64,000 nucleotides of DNA from Capitulum mitella. Lineage: Eukaryota; Arthropoda; Thecostraca; Pollicipedomorpha; Pollicipedidae. Positions 20,986 through 33,370 of the stretch are shown here, one piece after another. The notes under the pieces were generated by a model, which saw only the letters and a program-made list of their open reading frames with translations, did not search any database and was not told the DNA's origin. The DNA lies in assembly GCA_030062745.1 (NCBI GenBank), contig CP099841.1:29825398-29889397 (forward strand), given 5' to 3'. Made by a program: the position numbers and the translations under genes. The stretch's first letter is position 1. Each line of letters opens with the position of its first letter.

Positions 20986-21600
20986 CTAACTGAAACCATC
21001 CATCGCCGCTTTTACTCACCGCAGTCGGCCCCACAACCGTAATGGGTGCGGGATAAAACTATATTTTTTTTTGCATCTCGTGCAGCAGTTCTAGGGGCCT
21101 CGCAAGAAATTGATAAAAACATCGGATGAAAAAGGCACAAGCTAACAAATGGCAATGAGTAGAACGAAATGAAAACCACAACGCAGACACGGAAATAACC
21201 GAATGGAGAACGAGTCCTTTCAGGCCGAACTCTGTTTGGAGGCCTAAGTTATGTCCCAAGAGATGGCCTCGAACAGATTACATCCAGACATCAGTTACAT
21301 CCAATGGCATCGAAATAATATTTCGAAGGGCAACAGGAAATGGACCCATGGACGCAATTATCGGGGAAACGGGGAGACATGCCCCCCCACTTTTTGGCCC
21401 GTGACGTGGGCGCCCCTTTACGCCACAGCAAAAAAAAATCAAAAGGAAAATTAAAGAAAGAAAAAAAAATTAAACACGATTCCAATAAATACCGAATTTG
21501 GGAAGTTCTTCTCCTTCTCTTTTTGCCGAGGGAAGAAAAGGGTCTTTCTAGATCTCAAGTAGCTATCGGCTTCCAGACGTCCCCTTCCCCCTAAACACTG
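20986..21600. other. no gene seen
   Basis: AT-leaning sequence with an A-rich low-complexity run at about 21,430-21,475. No coding region or repeat family was recognised. Confidence 0.5.
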
Positions 21601-22330
21601 ATCAACCACTCCTCGTGGACACGGCGCCCTTACAGGTAAGCACTTTCGTACAGGCCAGGTAACTCTGAAATGCCCGGTGTCCCATGCAGACCAGGCACCC
21701 CCCCCGCACACAGATTAGGCGTCTCCTGGGGGCTCGGCGTCCTTGGCGAACGAGGCGCCCCTTTCACCTCAGGCGCCCCTCGCAGGCTCGGTGCTCTTGA
21801 CGTGCGAGGCACCCCTTACACATCAGGAAACCTTCATATATGGCGCTGCCTCTACAGATCAGGCGTCCTTACTACGGGACACCTCAAAGACCAGACACGT
21901 CAGCGATACAACCATTCCTTACAGGCCAAACATCCCTCGTGCAGATCAGGCTCCCTTCGGGGGCTTGCGCCATTGGCGAGCGAGGCGCCCCGCACACATC
22001 AAGCGCTTCTCATATATTTGGCGCCCTCTCTACAGACAAGGCGCCCGTGCGGGACACCTTACAGACCAGACACGTCTGCGATGCAGGCGCCCATTACAGG
22101 TCAGGCGCCCCCCCCCCCCCGTACATATCAGGCGCTCCGTACAGATCAGGCGGCCCTCACATATTTAGTAGCCCCTCCATAGACCAGGCGTTCGTGCGGG
22201 ACACCTTACAGACCAGACTAGTCTGCGATGTAGGCGCCCATTTCTGACCAGATGGCCACCCTCCTGCAGATCACGCGCCCCTCACATATTTCGCGCCTCA
22301 TCTGCAGACCAGGCGCTTGTACGGGATTCG
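21601..22330. repeat. degenerate AGATCAGGCGCCC array with higher-order units
   Basis: Many imperfect copies of a 17-30-bp motif around (C)AGA(C/T)CAGGCG(C/T)CC. A longer block starting GCGGGACACCTTACAGACCA recurs at about 21,876, 22,048 and 22,194, showing a higher-order period of about 145-170 bp. The C-run at 22,107 is part of it. ORFs here are shadows. Confidence 0.8.
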
Positions 22331-23632
22331 TATATGCATCTTAATAAAGAACGCATTTATATGTGTCTTTAAATTCGTAAATATGTCAGGAAACTACCAA
22401 TTTTATTCCCAATAGATGGCGCCCCAGGACGAATGGCTACCCCACTTTTCGTCGCGCTCGTACACCCGTGAATGGATCTGCACTCAGGGACTCGTCTAAC
22501 ATGTCTACTGGGGGAGGTAGAGGGGGTGGAGCAAGAACTACAATCACGGCTCCCCTCAGTCAAGGCAAAAATCTGGCTACTGCGGGGGGGGGCAAACATA
22601 ACCGGGCGGCAATGCGGACTTTAGCAAAGATAGACTTTAGCACGATAGCAAATATTATGCCAAAGAGCCTTTTATCAAGTAAACGTACGTCTTCTTTACC
22701 TTCAGTGCGTATCAGATGAGATGAAGTCACCTTTCCAAAATAGTAGATTAACAAAAAGTAAGTCCTCTTTTTCTTGTTACTGCTGAGTACATTTTTACGG
22801 CTAATTTACGTTTGAGATGGTGGCGATGAAATACCCAAGCACACTATAGAAACCCAAGCAAGATTTCAGGTTGAACCAAACGTCAAGTCAACAAAAATTA
22901 GATTTTGAAATAATCGGAATCTAAAAATTCAAAGTTTTGACGTGGTCCACGATGCAAATGAGTTTCAAGGCTCAGGAAGGGTCGACTGAGGCCAAGAAAA
23001 GTCATATGGCGTCGCCAGACGACGGTCTCCGATGCAACTTGATGTGCCTACAGTGGGGAGGAATACGTAAGGTGCATATTGTACGAATTTTCTTTTTATG
23101 GTACTTTGTCCTCGCAATTTATCTCTTGCATTGTTGCAACACATTGCAGTGACACATTTAAAGCTACAACAAACTCTTTAGTGCATTACTCAGTTCGAAA
23201 AGGATCACTAATCTCGGATCATTTCTAGTGACCTAATTTTTCCCAATCGTGTGATATAAGATTATTTTGGGCTACAAATTCGAACTCATCACCTGTTTTA
23301 ATTCTATAGAGCTGCACATTACTAATTCTGGGCAAAACGTTTGCGTTCACAACATGTTCTCATATTGGTGGTCATAAGCCGAACCAAGGTCACAAGTACT
23401 CCGGTGGCATGATGATGGTACATTTGAGGGGTCATGTTGCTGGCAATACCTAAGCATCATAGTCTCATAAATATCCGTTCAAATTAAGACAAAACCTCAA
23501 AAAAGGCTAAAATTGACCTGACTTCAGGTCACTAACCCGGAGTTTCCCAGATAATTTGAAACATACAAATTGTGTCTTCTATCATATGCCTTAGCTCTTG
23601 CAAGTTTTAACAAATTCGGTTCAGTCCCGAAA
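22331..23632. other. no gene seen
   Basis: No coding exon was recognised. From about 23,400 on, TGACCT/AGGTCA motifs become frequent, as in the dispersed families elsewhere in the window. Confidence 0.5.
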
Positions 23633-24442
23633 AGTCATACGGGGTCAAAATGTTTTGGAGGTTGACCTCTTTGACCTAACCTAGGTCAGTGACCTGATCT
23701 GACCCGAGGCTGAAATTTTGACAGGATATGTGCATTGAATGATAAAAAATACTGAAAATTTGACGCTTCTGTGTTTTTCCGCTTTCTACTATTGGGAAAA
23801 ATCTAGAGATGTTCCAACATCCCCATGGTAAGGGCCAAGTTAATCATGGTGCTGTGCAGGGACACGGGAACTCCACGGTTTTAATTGGAGGAGGAGGAGG
23901 GGGCAATGAAGCATTTTTGGGTGAATTCTTTCCAGGCAAAGCCCACATTAAATTTCAAACAAGTGGGGGACAGCTGCCCCCTCCTCTTGCTATCTCCCCT
24001 TCCCCAGTTTCCCGCGCCCTTGGTGCCATATTATTTGAAGATGTATCCCGGCGACAAAAGCATCTAGATGTTGTTGTATATCAGTATACAGACATCTACT
24101 GCGTCACCAATCGTCAGGTTGTCAGCGTTTTTCTCGGCAACCATTCAACGAGGCTCCGCTAACAAGTTGATCTGGTTCTAAAACATTTCCGAACAAATGC
24201 ATTCTGTAACCAATATAGGGCGAGGTAAATCGGCAACTACGTCGCCGTTTTCGGGCCGCAATCCGCCAGCACTGGAAAATCTCCCAAGCACATCGTGCAG
24301 TTTTCCTCCGGGGCTCTTCCGCCAACAGAGACGTCTTGAATCTTGAGTCTTGAGTCTCATCTCTGATGTCTCAGAGAGGTCACTGACCTAGGTTAAGTCA
24401 AAGAGGTCAACCTCCAAAACATTTTGACCCCGTATAACTTTT
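23633..24442. mobile_element. element or segment with 66-bp inverted repeats
   Basis: 23633-23698 and 24377-24442 are near-perfect inverted copies (core GTCAAAATGTTTTGGAGGTT), differing at about two to three sites. The 680-bp interior is not symmetric and has no transposase. This could be a non-autonomous DNA transposon, or two opposed copies of a TGACCT-rich repeat. Confidence 0.65.
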
Positions 24443-25389
24443 GTCCGTTACGCTGTTGTTGCAGCATATGAGGGAGGGACTCATACACATTTTCAGTTTT
24501 TTGCCTCATTGTAACGTGGTTAAGACGGTTCTTTTAAAAACTATCAAACCCTGAGTAACGTGTTTTATATCACTTGCGCAACATGTGTCTTACGAATGGT
24601 ATAAAGCAAAACAGCGGTAAAAGATGGAGAACATAGCAAATATTGGGCAATAAAAGAGAGGGCATGGTGGAGAAGATGCGACCAAGAACAGCTTCAAGCA
24701 TTCATAACAGAAAGGAAGCAGTGTCCGTAAATCAAGGAATCGTTCAAAAGTTTGTCAAAATTTAGGACGAGGAGAGGCAATGGCACTGACAAGAAACATG
24801 AGGCCTAAAACGAGCAAGAAAAGAGACACAGCATTGAGATGTCATCAATTGCATACGTACAGAACAAAAATGACAATCTGTAACGGCGAAACTACGTTAA
24901 ATGCTGCTGAGAAGCTGTGAAGAAAGATCACTGAATCTCATCATCATACGGAACGGCAAGATCGCTACCGTTTTCATCCCAAAGTGGTCAGATCGGATGT
25001 CGTGAAGGTAGCAACGAAAACGAAAACGAAACGAAATCATCAACAATAATATATTTCCACGAAAACACGTTTCAAGGTCATATAGCATCCAGGGATTACG
25101 AATTTGCGGTCCGTTTTCACCTAAGGTCAAAAGGACAAAGGCCAAGGTGAAATGAAGCATCCTAAAAGTATGTACTCAGGTAAAATTTACGTACCTTTTC
25201 ACGAGCAAGTCGTGCCACCTCTCACTAAGCGATGAATAGCAAAAGATAGAGCACATAACAGTCTAGGTTGGTCATCCGCCTAAATTGACCTCAAGATCAA
25301 AGGCCAAGGTCAAAATGAGTGTTAAAAATTTGCGTATCTTATTGCCAGAAGGGGGTGTCAACTACCACAACGTGATAGAGACTAATAGA

Positions 25390-25546
25390 CAGAGGCGCAG
25401 CCAAAGGGTTCCGGGGCCTGAGCCCCCTTATATCTACATTTTTCTGAAAATCATTGTACATCGTCTTCCCGGCACGCGGTTTTCGTATGATTTCACTTCA
25501 CTCTGAGCTCCGCTCCCTCCTCAAGAAAATCCTGGCTACGACCCTG
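25390..25546 (-). mobile_element. hAT-like MITE, family A, inside another element
   Basis: 157 bp from CAGAGGCGCAGCC to GGCTACGACCCTG. Flanking CTAATAGA and CTGATAGA are an 8-bp target duplication with one mismatch, as in hAT transposition. It is nested in the 24990-26630 element and so is younger than it. Confidence 0.85.
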
Positions 25547-25974
25547 CTGATAGATGAAACGCATAAAAATCTACGTGGGTCATCCGCCGAATTTGACCCT
25601 AAGATCAAAGGTCAAAGTAAAATAAGCGGATGATCCACCTAGACCTTTGTGAGCTTTATCTATTTGTGCACATCACTTAGTGATAGGCAGCGCCACCTGC
25701 GGGCAAAAAGATACGTAACTTTAACAACTACATAACTTTTCACGAGGATGTCAGGGTACATGCAGTTATGTCAGGGTACAAATGAATATTGAGAATTTAC
25801 GGATATTTGCGAATAGATGGCGCCACCTATCACTAACTGATAGACGCCAATGGACAGAGAACACGAAAATCTAAGTGGGTCATCCCCCGAAATTGAACTC
25901 AAGGTGTGAAATCACGGTCAAAGGTAACCTTGGTAACCTTGTTAAGGTACGTTGACTTTTGACCTGGACCTGTA

Positions 25975-26480
25975 CCGATTGGGGTTCATCACGTGGTGGT
26001 AGGTGGCACCCCCTTCTGGCAAAAAGAAACTTAATTCTTCAGCACTTGTTTTGACCCTGACCTTTGATCTAAAAGTCAATTTCGGCGGGTGACCCACTTA
26101 GACTTTTATATGCTCTATCTATTGGTGCGCGTCGCTTAGTGATAGGTGGCGCCACTTACTCGTAAAAAAGTACGTAAGTGTTACCTAACTACATACCTTT
26201 AGGATGCTTCAGTTTTGACTTGACCCACCTAGTTTTTGTTTACCGATTGGTGTTCATCACGTGGTGGTGGTGGCACCCCTTTTGGCAAAAAGAAACTTAA
26301 AACTTTTTTGACCCTGACCTTTGATCTAAAAGTCAATTTCGGCGGGTGTCCCACTTAGACTTTCATATGCTCTATCTATTGGTGCGCGTCGCTTAGTGAT
26401 AGGTGGCGCCACTTACTCGTAAAAAAGTACGTAAGTTTTACCTAACTACATACCTTTAGGATGCTTCATTTGACCTTGAC
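25975..26480. repeat. tandem duplication of a 250-270-bp unit
   Basis: 25977-26220 and 26245-26470 are near-identical head-to-tail copies. Both start CGATTGG(G/T)GTTCATCACG and end CATACCTTTAGGATGCTTCA. It lies within the right half of the large inverted-repeat element. Confidence 0.85.
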
Positions 26481-27384
26481 CTTTGGCCTTTTGACCTCAG
26501 GTGAAAACGGACCTCGGATTCGTAATCCCTGGATGGTATGTAACTTTGGAACATGTTTTGGTCGAAATATCTTATCGTTGCTGAAATCATTTTCGTTTTC
26601 GTTGCTAACTTCACGGACATTGTTAAAGACCACTGAACAATAAGCGGGTTTAACAGTTGAACCTTTGTTGGAAATTGTCGGGAAACGTCCGTTCAAATCG
26701 CTGAAAAGACTTTAAAGGTGTGACACAACCTGAAATAGGGACTCAACAAGGCGAATCGTATACAGCTCCAAGTGTGATCTAGGTACTCAAGAAAATACTC
26801 AAGCGGGAAAGCAAGAATAAGGTGTCCTGAAAGAAAGTTTGAGCCGCTTTTGAAAAACACGTGTACAGGGCTTTCGGGTTGGGTCTGGACTGAAGGGAAG
26901 CGGGAGAAGAAGAGTGGCCAAAGGAGAAGGACAGCGAGAGGGTTCGCTTCGAATTGAAACGTGGTTTACACCGTATGTCACGCACCCTCACTGTGATTGC
27001 CAAGCGCCGGTGCAATAACCCCAAGAGTAACATCAGTAACGAATAACGAGTAACAACAGTAACATCAGTAACGAGAGATCGAAGAGCTCGCGGTCGAACG
27101 GAAGCCATCCGGCCGATCGCGTATTTCCGAATGAACAGAATGAGTGATCCGCGAAGCGGGTCGCGGTTCAGAACGCAAAGACCGAGCATTTCACGGAGAA
27201 AGCGGTCAAAGGCCGGCTGTTGTCGTGAGTGATATATAAACATGAAAACAAATCTCAGTTTTCAGTCATATAACATGCATTATAAACATATGTTATATAG
27301 TGCATATACCCGCATGGTGTAATGGTATAACATACATTATACGACGAACCATTTCCATGGTGTATGTTACCGTGAGAATGGGGA

Positions 27385-27925
27385 CAGAGCGGGGATATCT
27401 ATAAACAAATTTCTGTGCACACTGAGATTATGACACTCTTAGGCTTGATCTGCACGTTTCTGAACACTGTACCAATACCGAGTGCGTTCTTTCTAAAACA
27501 TTCATGCTTCCATGGTGAAATAAGGCACTTTGTTATGTTCTCCCTGTTAGGTATATTTTTTTTCTTACAACTAAAAAAAAACAAGGCGATACCTACGAAC
27601 AGTTGCCATATCTTTCAGCCAGGCTTTGAATGAACAGGTAAAAAAGCCATCTTTGACAGGTGGGAAGGGTCGGGGATACCTACTCGAACATACCTGTCCC
27701 TGTACAGACTAAGATTATGACACTTCCTACGTTTCATCTGCACCTTTCTGAACGTTTTTCACCAATGCCCTCTTCGTTCTTGCAGAAACATCCATACTTT
27801 CGGGGCGGAACATTTCATGTTGCTGGTTGTTAGTGAAACTCATGTTGACATGCACTTATTAAACTACCATGTTCGTCAGTCAGGCTTTGACTGAACAGCT
27901 AGCTCACCCGTCTTTGATCTGCTAC
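27385..27925. repeat. old tandem duplication, about 283-bp period
   Basis: 27385-27660 and 27668-27925 share GAGCGGGGATA/GGTCGGGGATA, AGATTATGACACT, ATCTGCAC(G/C)TTTCTGAAC and CAGGCTTTGA(A/C)TGAACAG. Divergence is substantial, so the duplication is old. Confidence 0.75.
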
Positions 27926-28227
27926 CGACAAACGTGGTCGTCACGTGGCCGGCGACCGTTGGACTGGGGCGCTGTCCGGCGGTCGATGACGTCAGCCGCT
28001 GTAGGAGCGCCGGTGGCGGCCGGCGGTCCTAATTGTGTTGACGGGGAGCGGCCGGCAGCGCCAGTCACGGCTTGTTTCATCAGCGCTTTATTAAATCCCG
28101 GCCTGTTTGCTCGCCTCCTTCGCCGCCATTATTGCCGTATTGGCTGCGGCGGCACGCTGCACTGGTCGTTCAGCGCTCGTCGCGGCCGCACCCGATTGAT
28201 TTATCTCCGATTTGGCTTCCCGAGAGC
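27926..28227. promoter_or_regulatory. GC-rich non-coding island, possible regulatory element
   Basis: A 300-bp GC-rich, non-repetitive block abruptly bounded by AT-rich sequence. It includes GACGTCAGCC (CRE-like), TCCTAATTGTG and TTTATTAAATCC. Frames are short and unlike neighbouring exons. The regulatory role is inference from composition only. Confidence 0.35.
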
Positions 28228-28497
28228 CAGGGGCGTATACACGATTTCGCATCGGGGGGGAGGCACAACTCAGAATTTTGCGCCGAAAACTTGGTTTAGC
28301 GCGCTGTAGTCGCGCGATTTACTCTTTTTTTGCATGGCGTACAGCAACATCGGATGTTTCCGACCTACTTTTTTTACCTGCTTACCTCGAATTTTTAATT
28401 GTAGGCATTTATCCGCATGCATATTTATACATGCAAGACTTGATAAGCGGGACACGAGCTCCCTGTACCCCCTTGAATACATCACTGCCCAAAGCGG
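28228..28497 (+). mobile_element. hAT-like MITE, family B
   Basis: 270 bp from CAGGGGCGTATAC to TTGAATACATCACTG, homologous throughout to the reverse-oriented copy at 38962-39223 (shared TTTAGCGCGCTG, AATTTTTAAT, CATGCATATT). Flanks CCGAGAGC/CCCAAAGC fit a decayed 8-bp target duplication. ORFs across it are not genes. Confidence 0.85.
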
Positions 28498-28974
28498 CGC
28501 AGCCGAGGATTCGTTTGACACCGATATACCCTCCGACCAGTGCTCCGTGTGTAAGACAGTGCATCAAAATGGTGAAAATACGGGGTACAAAATGATTAAT
28601 TATTCGGTAATGACAGCGAAGGCTGTTGGAGTAGTTTACTGCAGGAAGCTCAAAGGATGATGATAAGTAGAAAATAGGACTTTATACTGGACATAAACAC
28701 CGAAGTGAGAACCAACCAATATCAGCATGCTGGGCAACTGCGGTGTACTACGCCCTCCCGCAAAACTCTGGCGAGGGAGTGCAGTTGGGAAATGGCGATA
28801 TGTTCTATATCTCTCTCCCTATGGTCCAGGCGCACCGCTCTAACTCTCTCACCGTGGCTCCGATGGGGGAGGGGAGGTTGACTCCTGAAGTTTTTCAAAG
28901 ACTGACAAAGAACAAACTACCGCAACGCCACAAAAATTCCCTTACCTTACCTGTTCCCGTACCTGTTACCTGTT

Positions 28975-30000
28975 GCTGGATCATTTTTACATCCTATGTC
29001 AAAAGTATGACCTCAGGCCAAGCCAGACATCTGACCTAGGTAAGGTCAAGTGGACCTGCGACCAAAAAAGTTTAGCGTTCTATAACTTTTTCTGATAACA
29101 TGATGTCACAATAAAACTTGAGGGATTAGAGATAACAGATGAAACAAATCTACCATCTCAAATGTTTTTCGGAAACTTCGAGGTCATTGACGTAAGGTCA
29201 TGTCCATTTTCAAAACACGCCGTTTTTTTCGAAACTGACAAATTTTTTTCACATTTCAGTGTGAGGTGGTGCAGACATCCAGTAGCCGTCATTGGAAAAA
29301 GTATCAATGACCTCCAGCCACCGACCTGAGGTCAGGCCACCAATAACTGTTATAAGCCAAAAATCACCGTCAGAATCAGCGATGAATGACTTAAAACGGA
29401 TCGCAATTGGCATAACCGTTTCTCGCTGGTGCAAATGATACGAAGACGCTCAAAACGTCCGAAAAATTGCGTATTTTGGAAATAAACCTGATTTTGCGAA
29501 TAAAGCCTCGTCAATTATGGACATTGACAATAACTGAATTGTTTCAAAATTAAGCATGGAAAACAAAACAAGAGCCCCTAACATCAAGAAACACCATTTG
29601 GCAAGGTTTATGTCACCAAATTAAAGAGACGCTGACACTAGTTTCTGTTAATTTCTTCCTGCGTTCGGCACCGGTGCCCGCAGTGCTGTAGCGGGAAAAC
29701 CGCTGGCCTTAACTCAAAGTTTCCGTGTATGTATTGAACAAATCTGAGAAACTGGACATGTATCAGAATCTGCGGACTTTTGCCTATTCTTTGGTGCCTT
29801 TACCTAAACTTTAACATCACGGCCCTTGAGATTTAGGCCGTTTCTCGGTTCCATGTAGTCGGCTATGAGGAAACATATATGGGTCTAAATGGCGTGCATA
29901 TTGTCCAAAAATAGAAATGAGGCCAATTTCGAGCTCTGCCTGCTACGGTATTTTCAACTGTGCGCTTGTTTCTATCATGCGCTCAATTGTTCGCGAGTTG
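28975..30000. repeat. dispersed repeat copy 2 (TGACCT-rich family)
   Basis: Same orientation and order of landmarks as 17175-18250, moderately diverged. With two copies about 12 kb apart and no ORF, it is likely a non-autonomous mobile element of unknown class. Confidence 0.8.
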
Positions 30001-30102
30001 GAGGGAGAGGGCGGTCAACCACCCCCTAGTCGGGCGGGCCCTAGTCGCCGACTGCTGTAGTCGGACGCAGGTTAAGTCTACTCCTACCGCCATCGGCATG
30101 AG

Positions 30103-30516
30103 CAGGGGTGTCCATCTGTATTCTTTTGCGAGGGCCGTGGCCCCACAATGTTTATGTGGGCCCACAATGATGGTTTAGCCCCCTCCAATATTTTCTACCG
30201 GTTTCAGAGGAAAATGTGCAATAATAGCGAAAAGAACGGCCGCAATAGGTAAGAGATAGGCAGAAAGTATAGAATGAAGCACAGAATGATCTATTCCATC
30301 TACCTTTCCACCTTTTCTCTACGTATACACCTACATAAACGGGGATATATGCAAATCCTTGTTTGATAAATAGTAACAAGAAACTTGTGCATTGCCGTTC
30401 TTCAAAATATAGTGGACTAAATCCACTGGAAAACCCACATCTGGTGGAAGGTTAGGTTGTCGGACCCTCGGTTTGGTACCTTCTGCCAATCGTTTACAAA
30501 AAAATCGACGCCCCTG
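30103..30516. mobile_element. hAT-like MITE, family C
   Basis: 414 bp from CAGGGGTGTCCAT to ATCGACGCCCCTG. Flanks GGCATGAG and GGAATGAG form an 8-bp target duplication with one mismatch. No transposase. Confidence 0.8.
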
Positions 30517-31170
30517 GGAATGAGGAAGGTCAGCAGTGCTCTTTTGGTGTAGGCGATAGGAAACAGAAAAGCTGTTTAGCTGAAATGTCGTGCTTTTTTG
30601 GTGTGCGTTTTCGCTACAGAAACAACGTTGTCCATATTTATTCTCATGCGCTGCTTTTCAGTGTCAAGAAATATATCGAACAAAAACCTTCGTTCCGTTT
30701 TTCCCTATTCTTACTCCGCAGGATAGAAAAACAACTAGGCTACCGGTTTGTCCATTGTGTAATGCCGTGAGAAGATACAGCCGGATGGCGCTTGGCGTCA
30801 GTCAAACCTTTAAGGCGCAAAAGTTTCAAATGAGGCGCCCTTACCAAGCATATGCATAACATGGATTGCGGATACATTCATGACTAGAATACGACTGATA
30901 TCCGGCGAGTATATTTCATTTTTATCAAGTCTATCGCCAATTGCACAAGATTTCCATAGTCGCGGTACGTTACGGGTACTTGAACGCCATGAGCTGGCCA
31001 AAATTGGCGCCGATAAGTACACCGGAACAGGCATGTTGAAAAACTGAAGTTTGTTTGAAAAGAGCCTAGCAGTGACATGTTCCACCAGTTGATCGTCCTT
31101 ACCCAGCATTTGCCTTGCATTTACCCCAAACGTGCGTGTAATAGCGGTGTGTTTTGCAGAGATATACAAG

Positions 31171-31437
31171 CAGGGGTGTAATTTTCCCAGACCTTTTGTG
31201 AGCGCATTCGTTAACCAGAATTCTTGTACGAAAGGGGCCCTAGCAAACTTAACCCCCTGGAAGGCAAAATCTCCTCGGATTTTGCCACTTTATTGCCATG
31301 TATTGAAAAAAATCGAGGTTTTTATTTTTTTGGTAAGAAAACACAAAATTTGACAACATAAAGGCGGTTGGTACCCCTGGGTGCGCATGGGTGCATTTCT
31401 GTGCCGAGTTTTTCTAGTAATGAAAAATTGATGCCCG
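31171..31437. mobile_element. probable hAT-like MITE, family C relative
   Basis: Ends CAGGGGTGTAATTTT and AAAATTGATGCCCGC resemble those of 30103-30516. No clear target duplication is visible, so boundaries are approximate. Confidence 0.5.
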
Positions 31438-31439
31438 CG

Positions 31440-32090
31440 AACATATGCATACCTGTCTTCTTTGCATATACAAATAGGCACAGATCCTTTTCGTATTGTG
31501 AAAGTGTCCAAGTTTTGCTTTTGGGCTATTGACTGTTTTTTTGTCTTGTGGATGCACGGGACGTGTTTTTGGGTGCTTGTGCACCCATAAGGAGATATGA
31601 AGGAACACCTCTGTATGCAAGAATATTACAGACTAAGGAAGGAAATTAGAAACTGAATAAAGTTATAAAACTGAACAGATAAGCAACATAAACGTGACAC
31701 TTTGAGGCTTTGGCACGCAAAGCACTCTGATGGCCGGAGTATTGTTTGAACGTGTCCAGGGGCCACCGACAAAAATACGGCGCCGCAGAACTATGACGTA
31801 ATCACGGCGTGCTTTGGGCACTCCTTCATGCTAAGTAAATGGTGTAAAGGTCTGTTACACACGGTTCTTGAGGCCACTTACTCTGTTGTTAAATGGCACA
31901 TCAAACAGTCCGATTTTGGATAATTTTTCACTTTTTCCAACGACACTTCTACGATGGTAGCAACACGTAGGAAAAAGAGTGAAGACAATAGCATGGTTTT
32001 CCATCAGATTTGGAGTATGATCTGAAATAACGACTCACATTTCCGCTGGTATCCTGATATGACAGGTATTAGCTTCAGTGACGGTGTCAA
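31440..32090. other. no gene seen
   Basis: AT-rich, no recognised coding exon, RNA gene or repeat family. Confidence 0.5.
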
Positions 32091-32094
32091 ACAA

Positions 32095-32270
32095 CTACCA
32101 TGATTTAACCTGCCATTAACGAGGGGGAGACGTTTATCCCCCCTGGCGCATTTCTTCTATATCTTCCAAACGAACAAACTCAGCATCCTGAAACTTTCAG
32201 CACCTCGTTACATCAGTTGTGCACTCACCGCGAAAAATAGAAACGAGGCCACCATAGTTCAAATCTAAAT
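32095..32270. repeat. dispersed repeat pair, copy 1
   Basis: Matches 40925-41100: CGCATTTCTT/TGCATTTCTT, CTGAAACTTTCAG, TTGTGCACTCACCG/TTGTGCACATACTG and GAAAAAT. Too short to classify. Confidence 0.6.
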
Positions 32271-33210
32271 GTCATAAAGACGACGATATTTTGCGATTCG
32301 ACGTTGAGTCTTACTTCACGCCCGTACTGTCGGTGCCTTTACAATGTACGGTGACTGTTGCTTGCCTTGCATATCAGGATGACCTGAGAGCTCAATATGG
32401 ATCTCCTCTGACTTCATGCTAGGTCATCGTAGGTCGGATATGTATTTTTCTTTTTCTGGAGCCGGTGAGAACACATTTTGGAAAGAAACTCTAAAGAAAT
32501 TAGGTTTTGGATACGGCTAGACAGATTCTCGAATTTTCTTACAACACACTGCACCTGCAACTTACAAAGCAAATTTTTGCAACATTGCAATATTTTTCGT
32601 AGTTTGACCTCTGGTATTTTTATGCAGATTCCAGCTTATCGAATAAGCTGGTGGCGTCTGTTTGACATTCTGGATGACCAGTGTTAGGACACCGGCTTTT
32701 GCAATGTTGTGAAACATTCTGTGGACACGTGCAACATGGGGCAAACTGGCATGAAGAATCACTCAGAGATGTCGGATGGAAATCACTAACGTGCTCGTGA
32801 TAGTCCGAGTTTTCAACTACAAAATTTTGCAATGATGCATGTGCACGATAATTGGATCCATTTCAAGATTTTTGAGCCCAAAGCCCTTTGACAGCGTCTT
32901 TTTTAAAATCTGCGTGTCCAATGGGTTAAAAAAACATGTGCTGCATGGCACGTAATAACGGAGGTCAAATTTTACCAAGTCTATGACCTTTACCTTTCTG
33001 ACTATGGGTCAAGTGGCACTCAGAGAATGAAACCAGACTGACAGGAACATATTGCTAGGCAAACTTCAGTCTCGGTCTGCTTTTCACAGTGATCAGGCGA
33101 CTGGAGAAAACAGTCATTTTTCGTGTTTAATCTGATCTCTGACGTCGTCAGTAACCCAAAAGCTAAAAGTGTTATGTCACAGGACTGCACGATTTGGTGC
33201 TTTCCGCCGA
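32271..33210. other. no gene seen
   Basis: No recognised gene; a few TGACCT-type motifs at about 32,960-33,010. Confidence 0.5.
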
Positions 33211-33370
33211 CACAGTCAAAGGGAGGAACCCGGGGCCCGCCCCCCCTTGCGCCCGCATTTTTTGTGAAAGCCTTTGCATATCGTGTTCCCAGCAGGCGGT
33301 TTTCGTATAATTTCTGTCCACACTGAGCTGTGTCTCCCTCCCGCTCAAGAAAATCCTGACTGCGCCCCTG
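33211..33370 (-). mobile_element. hAT-like MITE, family A
   Basis: Reverse-oriented copy with GCGCCCGCATTTTTTGTGAA, CAGGCGGTTTTCGTAT and the end AAGAAAATCCTGACTGCGCC followed by CCTG. The left terminus is decayed. Confidence 0.82.

Larger units (their letters stand above)
24990..26630. mobile_element. large inverted-repeat element, about 255-bp arms
   Basis: The left arm 24990-25245 is the inverse of the right arm 26378-26630. Shared landmarks, read on the right arm, are GGTGAAAACGGACC, TTCGTAATCCCTGGATG, CATTTTCGTTTTCGTTGCTA and CTTAGTGATAGGTGGCGCC. The interior repeats the GATAGGTGGCGCCAC module several times and is invaded by a MITE at 25390. No protein-coding core was seen. The ORFs of 60-87 aa in the arms are shadows. 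Confidence 0.75.

Noticed and set aside
26779-27243. 154-aa - strand ORF
   Set aside because: Longest non-repeat ORF in the spacer, but no recognisable domain, no splice partners and ordinary composition. Left unannotated; a protein search would settle it.
28212-28595. 127-aa + strand ORF
   Set aside because: Lies mostly within a MITE; similarity to the 39-kb - strand ORF is element homology, not a gene family.
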